A stretch of 64,000 bases of DNA, taken from Pseudomonas sp. Irchel s3f7. GTDB taxonomy: Bacteria; Pseudomonadota; Gammaproteobacteria; Pseudomonadales; Pseudomonadaceae. The notes under the pieces are model-generated. The model had not been told where the DNA came from. It saw nothing but the letters and a program-made list of their open reading frames with translations, and made no database searches. The stretch covers positions 1 through 64,000 of the forward strand of contig NZ_FYDO01000004.1 in NCBI RefSeq assembly GCF_900187615.1, in the 5' to 3' direction. The translations under genes and the position numbers were made by a program. This document shows positions 17,638 through 26,610 of this stretch, in pieces; within the stretch, counting starts at the first letter, position 1; every line of letters begins with the position of its first letter.

Positions 17638-18642
17638 TTAAACGGCCAGACCGACCATTTTGGCCAGCTCGACAGTACGGTTGGCATAGCCCCACTCGTT
17701 GTCGTACCAGGCATAGAGTTTGACCTGGGTGCCGTTGATGACCATGGTCGACAGCGCGTCGATGATCGATGAGCGCGGGTCGGTGCGGTAGTCGATGGAC
17801 ACCAGCGGGCGCTCCTCGAAACCGAGGATATCTTTCAGTTCATTCTCGGAAGCGTCCTTGAGGAACTGATTCACCTCTTCGACTGTGGTGGGACGCTCGA
17901 CTTCAAAGACACAGTCCGTCAGCGAAGCGTTGGCCAACGGCACGCGCACGGCGTGACCGTTCAGGCGCCCACGCAGCTCCGGGAAAATTTCGGCAATAGC
18001 CGTGGCCGAGCCGGTGCTGGTCGGAATCAGGCTCATGCCTGAAGCACGTGCACGGCGCAGATCCTTGTGCGGTTGATCGAGAATGCTTTGGGTGTTGGTC
18101 AGGTCGTGAATGGTGGTGATGGAACCGTGGCGAATGCCCAGCTTCTCGTGGATGACTTTCACCACTGGCGCGAGGCAATTGGTGGTGCAGGAGGCGGCAG
18201 TGACGATGCGGTGCTGCGCCGGGTCAAACAGCTGATGGTTAACGCCCATCACCACGTTCAAGGCGCCTTGCTCCTTGACCGGCGCGCAGACCACCACACG
18301 TTTCACGCCTTGGTCTAGGTAAGCCTGAAGCACTGCGACGGTTTTCATCTTGCCGCTGGCTTCAATCACCAGATCGCAGCCCGACCAATCTGTGTCGGCA
18401 ATCGCCTTGTTGGCCGTTACTTTGATCCGTTGACCGTCGATGATGACGCTGTCGCCCTCGGCGCTGGCTTCGTTGTTCCAGCGGCCATGCACCGAGTCGA
18501 AGTTGATCAGGTGGGCATGAGTCGCCGCGTCACCTGCTGGATCATTGATCTGCACGAATTCGAACTCTGGCCAGCTCCAGGCCGCTCGCAGAGCGAGTCG
18601 ACCGATCCGGCCAAAACCATTGATGCCAACTTTGATAGTCAT
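17638..18642 (-). CDS. gapdh: ArsJ-associated glyceraldehyde-3-phosphate dehydrogenase
   Basis: This 334-residue type I GAPDH has the NAD site [13 protein letters not shown] at residues 7-19, catalytic C152 in [11 protein letters not shown] and the closing NEWGYANR segment. In ars operons this enzyme uses arsenate instead of phosphate and makes 1-arseno-3-phosphoglycerate for ArsJ. Its place between arsR and arsJ supports that role over a glycolytic one. The 146 bases between it and arsR carry an 8-bp hairpin (18674-18694). Confidence 0.92.
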   Translation of the reverse strand: MTIKVGINGFGRIGRLALRAAWSWPEFEFVQINDPAGDAATHAHLINFDSVHGRWNNEASAEGDSVIIDGQRIKVTANKAIADTDWSGCDLVIEASGKMKTVAVLQAYLDQGVKRVVVCAPVKEQGALNVVMGVNHQLFDPAQHRIVTAASCTTNCLAPVVKVIHEKLGIRHGSITTIHDLTNTQSILDQPHKDLRRARASGMSLIPTSTGSATAIAEIFPELRGRLNGHAVRVPLANASLTDCVFEVERPTTVEEVNQFLKDASENELKDILGFEERPLVSIDYRTDPRSSIIDALSTMVINGTQVKLYAWYDNEWGYANRTVELAKMVGLAV

Positions 18643-18788
18643 GTTGTTGTGCTCTGTATCTGTTGTCAGAGGGCGTTCGACTGGCTGTCGAACGGGCCGG
18701 TGTATTGGATGTGGGCAGGATGCCGAGTGCCGCGTGGACGTTCATCGGCTGATCCTCAGATGGAGCGCTGATAGACACGTTTCATGGA

Positions 18789-19160
18789 TCAGGTGATTTT
18801 GCTTTCACAGCACGCGGCTGCGCGTTCAGGACGGTCGCCCATGTCATCAAGGCGTTTGGCATCAGGGCTCAACCAGTGCTTGTTGCTTTCCAGCACAGTG
18901 GTCAGCACGAGATGAACCCAATCGGGGAGATTCGGGTGCAGCCGGTAATACACCCATTGGCCTTGCCGCCGGTCCGACAACAGGCCGCAGGTGCGCAGCT
19001 GCGCCAGGTGCCGGGAGATTTTTGGCTGACTCTCGTTCAACGCGCAGGTCAGCTCGCAAACACACAGCTCACCTTCACGGGTGATGAGCATCATCGTGCG
19101 GACCCGAGTGTCGTCAGCCAGGCATTTGAAAACAGTGGTCGGTGTCAAAGGCTCAGCCAT
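18789..19160 (-). CDS. arsR: ArsR arsenic-responsive repressor
   Basis: This SmtB/ArsR winged-helix repressor has the metalloid motif ELCVCELTC (C33, C35 and C39 from the ATG at 19160). The recognition helix follows in SQPKISRHLAQLR. The usual third Cys of the plasmid-type motif (CVCDLC) is displaced by one position here. A TTG start at 19187 would add nine residues, but neither start has a strong ribosome site. It heads the arsR-gapdh-arsJ set, and an inverted repeat upstream is its likely operator. Confidence 0.9.
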   Translation of the reverse strand: MAEPLTPTTVFKCLADDTRVRTMMLITREGELCVCELTCALNESQPKISRHLAQLRTCGLLSDRRQGQWVYYRLHPNLPDWVHLVLTTVLESNKHWLSPDAKRLDDMGDRPERAAACCESKIT

Positions 19161-19203
19161 ATCGAGGCCATGGGCTTTGCTGGTCAAGGTGAAGTCTCGC
19201 CTA

Positions 19204-19239
19204 ATATGCGGTTTGGCGAATATATGGTTATCCGCATAT
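19204..19239. promoter_or_regulatory. Candidate ArsR operator
   Basis: Perfect 8-base inverted arms ATATGCGG and CCGCATAT are separated by an AT-rich 20-base core, 44 bases before the arsR start. Position, symmetry and AT content fit an autoregulated ArsR operator/promoter. Binding is inferred. Confidence 0.55.
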
Positions 19240-19375
19240 AAGGTAAAGCGGCAACGAACGACTAATCCATGAAGTCGATTGGCTGTCGTCCTGGAGATGG
19301 CGGGACAGAGGGCAGTCCCTCCCCCCGCCTCGATCGCAGCGACGCTATTGGCGAGTCATTTAATCGCCCATTTAC

Positions 19376-20278
19376 TTACGGATCTGCAGCACCCGAAACG
19401 GCGAAAATGTTGCAGGGCACTTGATACAGCACATGCTCCGTCGTACTGCCCACCCATTTGCCCAGTCCCTTGCGATGGGCATTTCCCATGACGATCACAT
19501 CGGCCCGGTGATGGGCTGCAAACTCGGCCAACGCTTTGCCCGGTGGCCCTTCAACGAAGTGTTGTCGCTCAAGGGGCACACCGTAGTGGTCGGCCAATGC
19601 GCTGAATGACTTTTGCAGCGACTTGCGCACATCGCTGCTGAAACCCGGCATCGTCACGGCCCCCGCGCCAGCGTCGGATAGATGCGTCTGCGACAGATCG
19701 TAGGCATGCAACAGATGCAACTCCGCGTTGCACTGCATGGACAACCCGTTCGCCGCCTGGATGATGCGGTCGTTGATGCCGGTGATCTGAGTCTCGGGGT
19801 GTGATGGATCGACTGCCGCCACGACCACCCGTGGCAGTGGGCACCTGACTTCGCTGACCAAGTGCACCGCCACTGGACATTCGCGCAACAGGTGCCAATC
19901 CAGGGGCGTGATGAAAACGCGTTTAAGCGCAGACTCGTGTTGCACGTCCTTGATCACCAGATCCGGCTGCATTTCTGCCACATGCCGAAGTATTTCTTGC
20001 AACGCGGTTCGCGTGACAAGCACTTCGGTACTCACCGTGACCCCGCGCCCGCGGATCAGATCGGCTTCATCCTTCAACCATTTTTCGTTCTCTTGCTGAC
20101 AGGCCTCACGAAAACGCGCACCCGCACTCGTTAACTCCAAGAGGTGGGAGTCTTCGATGAACACCGTGATGTGCAGCGCCGCGCCCGTGGCCTCGGCAAT
20201 GGCGACAGCTCGCTCCAACGCCGGGGTATGACGCATGGCGGGACCGACTATCAGAAAGAGTCGTTGATATTGGCTCAT
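19376..20278 (-). CDS. Tandem universal stress protein
   Basis: This 300-residue protein has two Usp domains, about residues 1-145 and 150-300, as in UspE-type proteins. The second domain ends with the ATP-binding pattern VMGNAHRKGLGKWVGSTTEH. The first domain lacks a clear G-2x-G-9x-G(S/T) motif, so nucleotide binding may be confined to the second half. GGAGGTG precedes the ATG at a good distance. Tandem Usp proteins are linked to low-oxygen and stationary-phase survival in pseudomonads; no ANR box was convincing upstream. Confidence 0.85.
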   Translation of the reverse strand: MSQYQRLFLIVGPAMRHTPALERAVAIAEATGAALHITVFIEDSHLLELTSAGARFREACQQENEKWLKDEADLIRGRGVTVSTEVLVTRTALQEILRHVAEMQPDLVIKDVQHESALKRVFITPLDWHLLRECPVAVHLVSEVRCPLPRVVVAAVDPSHPETQITGINDRIIQAANGLSMQCNAELHLLHAYDLSQTHLSDAGAGAVTMPGFSSDVRKSLQKSFSALADHYGVPLERQHFVEGPPGKALAEFAAHHRADVIVMGNAHRKGLGKWVGSTTEHVLYQVPCNIFAVSGAADP

Positions 20279-20707
20279 GTAACACCTCCAAACGTTCCGG
20301 GATATCCAGCGCCCCCAGCACTCTGGTCAGTCACGCCACCGACGATTGACTATCGCCTCAACTTTTTGGATCGACACTATCAATATACGCCTGGATACCA
20401 TGGCGTGCCTGCCTTGTAGAGCACAGCTCCGGCGTGTTGCTGCGGCTGTTTAACCAGGCCATAACCAAAGGTAAACACATGCTGATTTAGTCAACCTTCA
20501 AACGGTGGGAGTATCGGCCACCATGATTTCGCGCCTGCGCTTGATCCGTCGCCAGTTGCGCCCTTCCTTCCCGAAATCAGAAGATTCGAACCAAGTTGCC
20601 CCGATATCAGCCCTTCAGATGGACCGGCGGGCAGGCACCTCGAGAGCAGACCTATACTGCCAAGTCATGTTGGGTCAGTGACAGCTTTGATCTCGAGGAT
20701 AGGCGAC
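20279..20707. other. Intergenic stretch without a recognised gene
   Basis: This 429-base region lies between the divergent Usp gene and the LuxR-like stub and should hold both promoters. It is somewhat AT-richer than its flanks. I see no supported gene, repeat or RNA in it. Confidence 0.5.
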
Positions 20708-20983
20708 ATGGACCTTGATCAATTTGAAATGCTCCTCGGCGACATCTATGAGTCCGCCTGGTCAACGGCACACCGGAGCAAGGTGCTGAACCGGCTGGCG
20801 CAAATGACCGACTGCACAATTGCGCACCTGTATATTTCCGACCATCGCACCCGCAGGATCCTCGAGTCCTACTGTGGTGGGGATGAGCGGCCACTCAAAG
20901 AAAATGATATCGCTGTAGGTTCGCGTGGAAAATCGCATCCAGTAAACAAACATATAGCTTCGCAAATCGAGTTTCGGATATAG
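20708..20983 (+). pseudogene. N-terminal stub of a LuxR-type regulator
   Basis: About 91 residues resemble the N-terminal sensory part of stand-alone LuxR-type regulators (DLDQFEMLLGDIYESAW, VLNRLAQMTDCTIAHLYISD). The frame then runs into unrelated residues and stops before any helix-turn-helix domain. GAGGATAG precedes the ATG. It is most likely the remains of a deleted regulator; a small stand-alone protein cannot be excluded. Confidence 0.45.
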
Positions 20984-21023
20984 GTCTACGCTTCTCCATT
21001 TACACACACTTGGAGACACCGCG

Positions 21024-21932
21024 ATGATCCGAGCCCTGCTGATCGCTTCCATGCTAGTTGCCGTCAGCTTTCCAGCGACTGCTGAAGTGACGCCATTCCC
21101 TTCATCGTTTCGGACGCAAGACATCGCAGTAGACGGTGCCAAAATCCATGTGCGCGTGGGCGGCAAAGGGCCGGCTGTCGTGATGCTGCACGGCTTCGGC
21201 GATACCGGTGATATGTGGGCGCCTTTAGCCGCCGACTTGGCCAAGGATCACACCGTTGTAGTGCCTGACCTCCGCGGCCTGGGCTTATCGTCTATTCCGG
21301 AGGGAGGCTACGACAAGAAAACCCAGGCGGGCGACGTTCGTGGGGTGTTGGCGGCGCTGGGCATCGAGAACGCGGTGATCATTGGCCACGACATAGGCAC
21401 CATGGTCGCCTTTGCCTACGCCTCTCGCTATCCGCAACTGACCGATCAGTTGGTGGTGATGGACGCGCCTGTGCCGGGTATACCACCGTGGAACGACATT
21501 GTTCGCTCGCCAATGCTCTGGCACTTCGACTTTGGCGGCCCCGACGCCGAGCGTCTGGTGGCCGGCCGCGAGCGCATTTACCTCGACCGTTTCTGGAACG
21601 AATTCGCAGGTGACAGTGCCAAGGTCGATGAAGCCACCCGACAGCACTACGCCAAACTCTATGCCCGCCCTGGCACCATGCGCGCAGCCTTTGCCCAGTT
21701 TCGCAGCATTCGCCAGGATGCGGTGGACAACGAAGCGTCTATGAAGACAAAGCTGACCATGCCGGTGCTGGCCGTGGGCGGCGAAAAGTCCTTCGGCAAC
21801 AACGAAGCGATCGTGATGCGCAATGCCGCAGACAACGTCAAGGAGCTGGTAATTCCGGGCGCAGGACATTGGCTGATGGAGGAAGCGCCCACTCAAATCA
21901 TCCAGGCGATTCGCGATTTTATAACCCAGTGA
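21024..21932 (+). CDS. Exported alpha/beta hydrolase, epoxide-hydrolase-like
   Basis: This 302-residue protein has a Sec signal (LLIASMLVAVSFPATA). The fold shows the oxyanion motif HGFGDTGDMW, nucleophile elbow GHDIGTM with Asp 123 rather than Ser, and catalytic His in GAGHWLMEEAP. An Asp nucleophile is typical of epoxide hydrolases and haloalkane dehalogenases. The periplasmic location is less usual for that group. GGAG precedes the ATG. No operon partner is evident, and the true substrate is unknown. Confidence 0.85.
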   Translation: MIRALLIASMLVAVSFPATAEVTPFPSSFRTQDIAVDGAKIHVRVGGKGPAVVMLHGFGDTGDMWAPLAADLAKDHTVVVPDLRGLGLSSIPEGGYDKKTQAGDVRGVLAALGIENAVIIGHDIGTMVAFAYASRYPQLTDQLVVMDAPVPGIPPWNDIVRSPMLWHFDFGGPDAERLVAGRERIYLDRFWNEFAGDSAKVDEATRQHYAKLYARPGTMRAAFAQFRSIRQDAVDNEASMKTKLTMPVLAVGGEKSFGNNEAIVMRNAADNVKELVIPGAGHWLMEEAPTQIIQAIRDFITQ

Positions 21933-21987
21933 CGGAGTCTGAGTCTCGCCCGGCTCGACTCCGGAGTTGAATCTGCTGCGAGAGGCG

Positions 21988-22011
21988 AAAAAAGGCGCCG
22001 TATTGGCGCCT
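21988..22011 (-). terminator. Rho-independent terminator of the broken alcohol dehydrogenase gene
   Basis: Read on the minus strand, arms AGGCGCC and GGCGCCT enclose AATAC and are followed by a run of T residues, just after the dehydrogenase stop at 22020. It is a well-formed intrinsic terminator that outlived the gene. Confidence 0.8.
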
Positions 22012-22019
22012 CAAAGTTA

Positions 22020-22416
22020 TTAAGCGATTTTGATCACAACCTTTCCAAATGCTCCCCTCGCGAGATGCTCGTAAGCTTCTCGTGCTTTCTCGAACGGATA
22101 TACCTGGTCGATCACGGGACGGATCTTGTATTCGTTGAGGAACGTATTCATCCGGTCGAACGATGAGCGCGGCGCTACAGCGATACCGCGAATGGTCGTC
22201 TGGCGAAAGATAAGTGGCATCAGATTGAGTTCAACGGTCTGGCCCGGCTGGATTTGTCCAAAGTCCACTAGCGAATACCAGGCCGTGAGCGCAGCAATAG
22301 GAAGTGTTGCGGCCTCTTCGTCGCTCATGTTGTCAGGTGCACCGACGGCGCTGTCCTCATGGATAATCATGTATTCGGCCAAACCACCGGGCAATGGCGA
22401 GCCGAAGCAGTACTTG
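22020..22416 (-). pseudogene. Zinc-type alcohol dehydrogenase remnant, twice deleted
   Basis: The readable frame begins in the middle of the catalytic domain (PGGLAEYMIIHEDSAVG, then LPIAALTAWYSLVDF). At about 22230 it jumps from IQPGQTV straight to a C-terminal segment (LNLMPLIFRQTTIRGIAVA). That removes about 130 residues with the Rossmann core. The 5' end is also missing: around 22400-22416 the sequence turns into the LysR gene on the other strand. Two deletions must have occurred. The product would be non-functional. Confidence 0.8.
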
Positions 22417-23291
22417 CCGAACTCGGCAGCTTTACCAAAGCCGCAGAATCGCTGGACATCGGGCGACCTCAGGTCACTCGGTATATCCAGGAGTTGGAGA
22501 GGTCATTAGGTGTGCGCCTGTTCCAGCGCACCACGAGAAAGGTGGCACTCACCGCCGAAGGCGAGAGGTTCTATGAGCGGGTACAGGAAATTCTGGCGGG
22601 TATTTCTGCTGCGACCTCGATGTTCGACCGATCCGGAGCAACGCTCGCAGGCCGACTTCGCGTCGATATCCCGACCGCTTTCGCGCAAATGAAATTCATC
22701 AAAAGCCTTAAAGAATTCACCGCCTCCTACCCCGGTATCAACATGGTACTGGGCGTGACTGACCGGGCCGTCGATCTGATCGGTGAAGGCATCGACTGTG
22801 CGTTGCGTATCGGCGATCTATCGGATTCGACTTTGATTGCTCGCCCTATTGCGATGGCGACCATGGTGACGTGTGCAGCGCCCGAGTATCTGCACGAGCA
22901 TGGTGAACCCGAAACACTCGACGATCTGGCCTCCCATCGTGGCGTTAACTTCTTGTCCGGTCAGAGCAACAGGACATTGCCTTGGCATTTCTCGGTAAAA
23001 GGTCAGGATCGCGCGTTTGTGAGTAACGCCGGCATCACCGTCACCGAGTCGAATGCGTACGTTCAGTGCGGGGTGTCGGGCTTCGGAATAATCCAGGCAC
23101 CAGGAATCACCGTGGCCAAGCATTTGGACAGTCGCGGCTTGGTGGAAATTCTAAAGCCCTATCGACCAGCCCCTCGGCCTGTGTCATTGCTGTACCCAAG
23201 CCGGACGCATCTGGCGCCACAGGTTCAAGTTTTTATTGAGTGGCTGCGAGAGCGTTTTCCGCAGCTTCATTCTGACTGGCTGAAACCATAG
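22359..23291 (+). CDS. LysR-family regulator with chimeric N-terminus
   Basis: From AELGSFTKAAESLDI onward this is a normal LysR protein: helix-turn-helix, then a substrate domain with LRVDIPTAFAQMKFI and VDLIGEGIDCALRIGD. The first 17-20 residues are encoded by the antisense of the neighbouring dehydrogenase remnant and do not resemble a LysR start. The native first helix, start codon and promoter appear lost in a deletion at about 22400-22416. It may still be made as a chimera, or be silent. Confidence 0.7.
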   Translation: MDNHVFGQTTGQWRAEAVLAELGSFTKAAESLDIGRPQVTRYIQELERSLGVRLFQRTTRKVALTAEGERFYERVQEILAGISAATSMFDRSGATLAGRLRVDIPTAFAQMKFIKSLKEFTASYPGINMVLGVTDRAVDLIGEGIDCALRIGDLSDSTLIARPIAMATMVTCAAPEYLHEHGEPETLDDLASHRGVNFLSGQSNRTLPWHFSVKGQDRAFVSNAGITVTESNAYVQCGVSGFGIIQAPGITVAKHLDSRGLVEILKPYRPAPRPVSLLYPSRTHLAPQVQVFIEWLRERFPQLHSDWLKP

Positions 23292-23451
23292 CGATCATTG
23301 AACCAGTTCCGTGAGCGCCTGCTCTGGGCCGGCTGCAGCCCTTCGAAACAGGCAGCAACCAGTCAAACGCAGCCACTCAAGACGCCTAAAAATCCAAAGG
23401 TCGTTCAGCTTTGTGCTGAACCACGTGAATGTTAAACCGCCCCGACAACGC

Positions 23452-24363
23452 TTACGGGTAGGCCGGGACTGTCTTTGCCTGCTCGATCAGCCAATCGATG
23501 AGCAACGCTATCTCAGGGACATCGCGACTCTCTTCGTTGCAGATACAGAAATAATCCATCCCCGTCGGCACTTTCAGTGCAAAGGGCTGCACCAGGCGGC
23601 CCTCGTCCAAATCGCGTAATGAATTGATCTCGTCGCTGAGTGCAACACCATAGCCATCTCGCGCCGCCTGCAGGGCAATGCCGAAATCTTCCAGATGAAC
23701 ATCGGCATCACCTGGGTAAGGCAAGCGCGCCTCAAGTAGCCAGCGCCGCCATTGAGCGCCATCATCCTCATGCAACAGGCGGTGGTGAACAAGGTCGGAC
23801 GGCTGCTTGAGCGCACGCGGGCCGCGCAGCAATTGCGGGCTGCAGACGGGAAACATATGCAGGCTTTGCAGTGGCCGCCACCAAAACCCCTCCCACGTCG
23901 GAGCGTCGTAGAGCACGGCGATATCGGCCCTGCGCCAGTCCACTTCGCTGATGTCGTCGGCAGTAATGACGCGCAGGTGAATGTGCGGATGTTCTGCACG
24001 GAAGGCGAATAACTTCGGCATCAGCCAGGCCGCGCCAAAAATCGGTTCCGTGGAAACGGTCAGGACTTTCGTCACCGGCTCCTGGAAGTACGCCTCGGAA
24101 ATCTGTCGCACCCCTTCGGTGATCTCGCCGATGCCGCGGGCTACCGAGCGTTGTAGCGCCAGGCCTCGTTCGGTCAGCACCAAGTGGCGGCCCTGCTTGT
24201 AGAAAAGATCGATGCCGAGTGAGCCCTGTAACGCTCTTATCTGCTGACTGACAGCCCCGGCGGTGACATGCAGCTCAGCGGCAGCCGCACCGACATGGCC
24301 CAGCCTTGCAACACATTCAAATACGCGAAACGCATGGAGCGGAGGTAAGGGCATGCGGGTCAA
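23452..24363 (-). CDS. LysR-family regulator, GcvA-like
   Basis: This 303-residue regulator has an N-terminal helix-turn-helix (LHAFRVFECVARLGHVGAAA) and the GcvA-like effector domain with VSTEPIFGAAWLMPKL and EDFGIALQAARDGYGVAL. It is divergent from the putrescine-binding protein and agmatinase genes, with about 115 bases between starts, so it probably controls them. The start may be ATG 24363 or the next ATG at 24354. Confidence 0.87.
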   Translation of the reverse strand: MTRMPLPPLHAFRVFECVARLGHVGAAAAELHVTAGAVSQQIRALQGSLGIDLFYKQGRHLVLTERGLALQRSVARGIGEITEGVRQISEAYFQEPVTKVLTVSTEPIFGAAWLMPKLFAFRAEHPHIHLRVITADDISEVDWRRADIAVLYDAPTWEGFWWRPLQSLHMFPVCSPQLLRGPRALKQPSDLVHHRLLHEDDGAQWRRWLLEARLPYPGDADVHLEDFGIALQAARDGYGVALSDEINSLRDLDEGRLVQPFALKVPTGMDYFCICNEESRDVPEIALLIDWLIEQAKTVPAYP

Positions 24364-24478
24364 CCGTTTAGTTTTTCTGCCTGTTTTCCTGTCAGTTTAT
24401 ATAGATTTATTGGAATACGAGCAACCGCAACAATTCATCCGGAGCCAGGCCAAAAACAATAATTCAAAAGGTGAGAAA

Positions 24479-25585
24479 TTGATCAAGCACAAACTCCCCC
24501 GTTCGCTCCTCGCTACGATCTGCAGCCTGGGCCTGCTGACTGCTAACGCGTATGCGCAAGAGCGCACGCTGCGTGTCTACAACTGGTTCGACTACGTCGC
24601 CCCGCAGACGCTGGACAACTTCAAGAAGGAGAATGGCGCAAATCTGGTCTACGACATCTTCGACAGCAACGAAACCCTGGAGACCAAACTGCTTACCGGC
24701 CACTCCGGCTATGACGTGGTGGTGCCGTCCGACAGTTTCCTCGCCAAGCAGATTCAGGCCAACGCTTTCCAGCCACTTGACCGCAGCAAGCTCCCCAACT
24801 GGAAGCATCTGGACCCGCAACTGATGAAGCTGATCGAGGCCAACGATCCGGGCAACCGCTTCGCCGTGCCTTACCTGTACGGAACCGTGCTGATCGGTTT
24901 CAACCCGGCCAAGGTCAAGGCTGCGCTCGGCGAGAACGCGCCGGTGGACAGCTGGGATCTGATCTTCAAGGAAGAGAACATTGCCAAGCTCAAACAGTGC
25001 GGCGTGGCCCTTCTCGATTCGCCGACGGATATGATCCCCATCGCCCTTCACTACCTGGGTCTGCCGCCCAACAGCACTCAGGCCAAGGACTACGAGAAGG
25101 CCGAAGAACTGTTGAAGAAGATCCGCCCCAACGTCGCCTACTTCCACTCCTCCAAGTACATGACCGATATCGCCAATGGTGACATCTGCGTGGCCGTGGG
25201 TTATTCCGGCAGTTTCTCCCAGGCGGCCAATCGCGCCAAGGAGGCCGGTAACGGCGTGGTGGTGGACATGCGCTTGCCCAAGGAAGGCGCACCGGTCTGG
25301 TTCGACGTGCTGGCCATCCCCAAGGATGCGAAGAACCCGGAGGATGCCCATGCCTTCATCAACTACTTGCTGCAGCCGCAGGTGATCGCCCCGATCAGCG
25401 ACTTCGTCGGTTATCCCAACCCGAACAAGGACGCCACTGCCCTGGTCAGCCCGGAAATCCGCAACAACCCCAATCTCTACCCCGCCGCCGACATCCAGAC
25501 TTCCCTGTTCCCGCTGGTGCCACTGCCGTCCAGTGCAGAACGCGCTCGCACCCGTGCATGGACCAAGCTCAAGTCAGGAACCTGA
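24479..25585 (+). CDS. Periplasmic polyamine-binding protein (PotF/SpuD-like)
   Basis: This 368-residue ABC-transporter binding protein has a signal peptide ending near ANAYA. Mature features include LRVYNWFDYVAPQTLDNF, PSDSFLAKQIQ and DVLAIPKDAKNPEDAHAFIN. It would deliver putrescine or agmatine to a membrane permease. The chosen start is TTG at 24479, with AAGGTGAG five bases upstream; the frame opens further up, but that part reads through the LysR promoter. No permease or ATPase gene follows here, so it must share one encoded elsewhere. The agmatinase gene lies directly downstream. Confidence 0.87.
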   Translation: MIKHKLPRSLLATICSLGLLTANAYAQERTLRVYNWFDYVAPQTLDNFKKENGANLVYDIFDSNETLETKLLTGHSGYDVVVPSDSFLAKQIQANAFQPLDRSKLPNWKHLDPQLMKLIEANDPGNRFAVPYLYGTVLIGFNPAKVKAALGENAPVDSWDLIFKEENIAKLKQCGVALLDSPTDMIPIALHYLGLPPNSTQAKDYEKAEELLKKIRPNVAYFHSSKYMTDIANGDICVAVGYSGSFSQAANRAKEAGNGVVVDMRLPKEGAPVWFDVLAIPKDAKNPEDAHAFINYLLQPQVIAPISDFVGYPNPNKDATALVSPEIRNNPNLYPAADIQTSLFPLVPLPSSAERARTRAWTKLKSGT

Positions 25586-25653
25586 CAGTAAATTGCGCTG
25601 TGTGAGCGTACACATTTCTGGGTCAGCTTCAGTTAAACCGCATTGAGAATCCC

Positions 25654-26610
25654 ATGCTAAATGACAATTCAATAATCGATCAGGCGATGACGCGTGACAG
25701 CCTGTATGGCACCGACGGTGAACCGACCTACGGTGGTATCACCAGTTTTATGCGGCGCCGCTACACCCGCGATTTACGTGGCGTGGATATCGCCATCAGC
25801 GGCATCCCGTTCGATACCGCGACCAGCAATCGACCGGGCAGCCGCTTCGGACCACGGGCCATCCGCGAAGCATCGGTACAGTCCGCCTGGGCGCGTCACT
25901 GGCCTTGGGAGTTTGACCCGTTCGATCTGCTGGCGTGTGTCGATTATGGCGACTGCTATTTCGATTACGGCACCCCGGAGCAGACCCCGGCGGCGATCCG
26001 GGCCCATGCCGAGCGGATCCTGGCGGCGGGTACTGCGATGCTGACCCTGGGCGGCGATCACTTCATCAGCTATCCGCTGCTGCAAGCTCACGCGGCCAAG
26101 TATGGTCCGCTGTCATTGATCCATTTCGATGCGCACCATGACCTGGAGTCGGACGGCGAGGACAAGCGTATCGACCACGGCTCGATGTTCTATCACGCCG
26201 TCCGCGAAGGGTTGGTGGATCCTGCACGGTCCATCCAGATTGGCCAGCGCACGACCAATGACGACGTCATGGGCTTTCAGGTGCTCAATGCCAGCGAAGT
26301 GCATGATCGCTCTAGCAAGGAACTGGCGCAGATTATCCGGGCGCGCGTTGGCGACCATCCGGTCTATCTCACCTTCGATATCGACTGCCTCGACCCGGCG
26401 TTTGCCCCAGGCACGGGGACGCCGGTCTGCGGTGGACTATCGAGCCATCAGGCCTTGGCGATTCTGCGAGGTCTGCGCGGTATCAACCTGATCGGCATGG
26501 ACGTGGTCGAAGTGGCACCGCCCTATGACCACGCCGAGATTACTGCGCTTGCCGGGGCCGCGCTGGCGATGGAGATGATCTGCCTGTATGCCGCGCGGCA
26601 TAAGCTGTAA
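25654..26610 (+). CDS. speB: Agmatinase-family ureohydrolase
   Basis: This 318-residue protein is of the arginase/agmatinase family. Manganese-binding motifs are present in order: GGDHF near residue 130, DAHHD near 157 and FDIDCLDPAFAPGTGTP near 240. The usual agmatinase reaction is agmatine to putrescine and urea. The adjoining polyamine-binding protein fits an agmatine uptake and use pair. Guanidinobutyrase is the main alternative in pseudomonads, so the gene symbol is tentative. Confidence 0.85.
   Translation: MLNDNSIIDQAMTRDSLYGTDGEPTYGGITSFMRRRYTRDLRGVDIAISGIPFDTATSNRPGSRFGPRAIREASVQSAWARHWPWEFDPFDLLACVDYGDCYFDYGTPEQTPAAIRAHAERILAAGTAMLTLGGDHFISYPLLQAHAAKYGPLSLIHFDAHHDLESDGEDKRIDHGSMFYHAVREGLVDPARSIQIGQRTTNDDVMGFQVLNASEVHDRSSKELAQIIRARVGDHPVYLTFDIDCLDPAFAPGTGTPVCGGLSSHQALAILRGLRGINLIGMDVVEVAPPYDHAEITALAGAALAMEMICLYAARHKL

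Noticed and set aside
18542..18778. Minus-strand frame between arsR and gapdh
   Set aside because: It overlaps the start of the GAPDH gene in another frame and shows no family signature.
20360..20390. Possible ANR/FNR box before the Usp gene (ATCAA half near 20378)
   Set aside because: The second half does not match TTGAT at four-base spacing.
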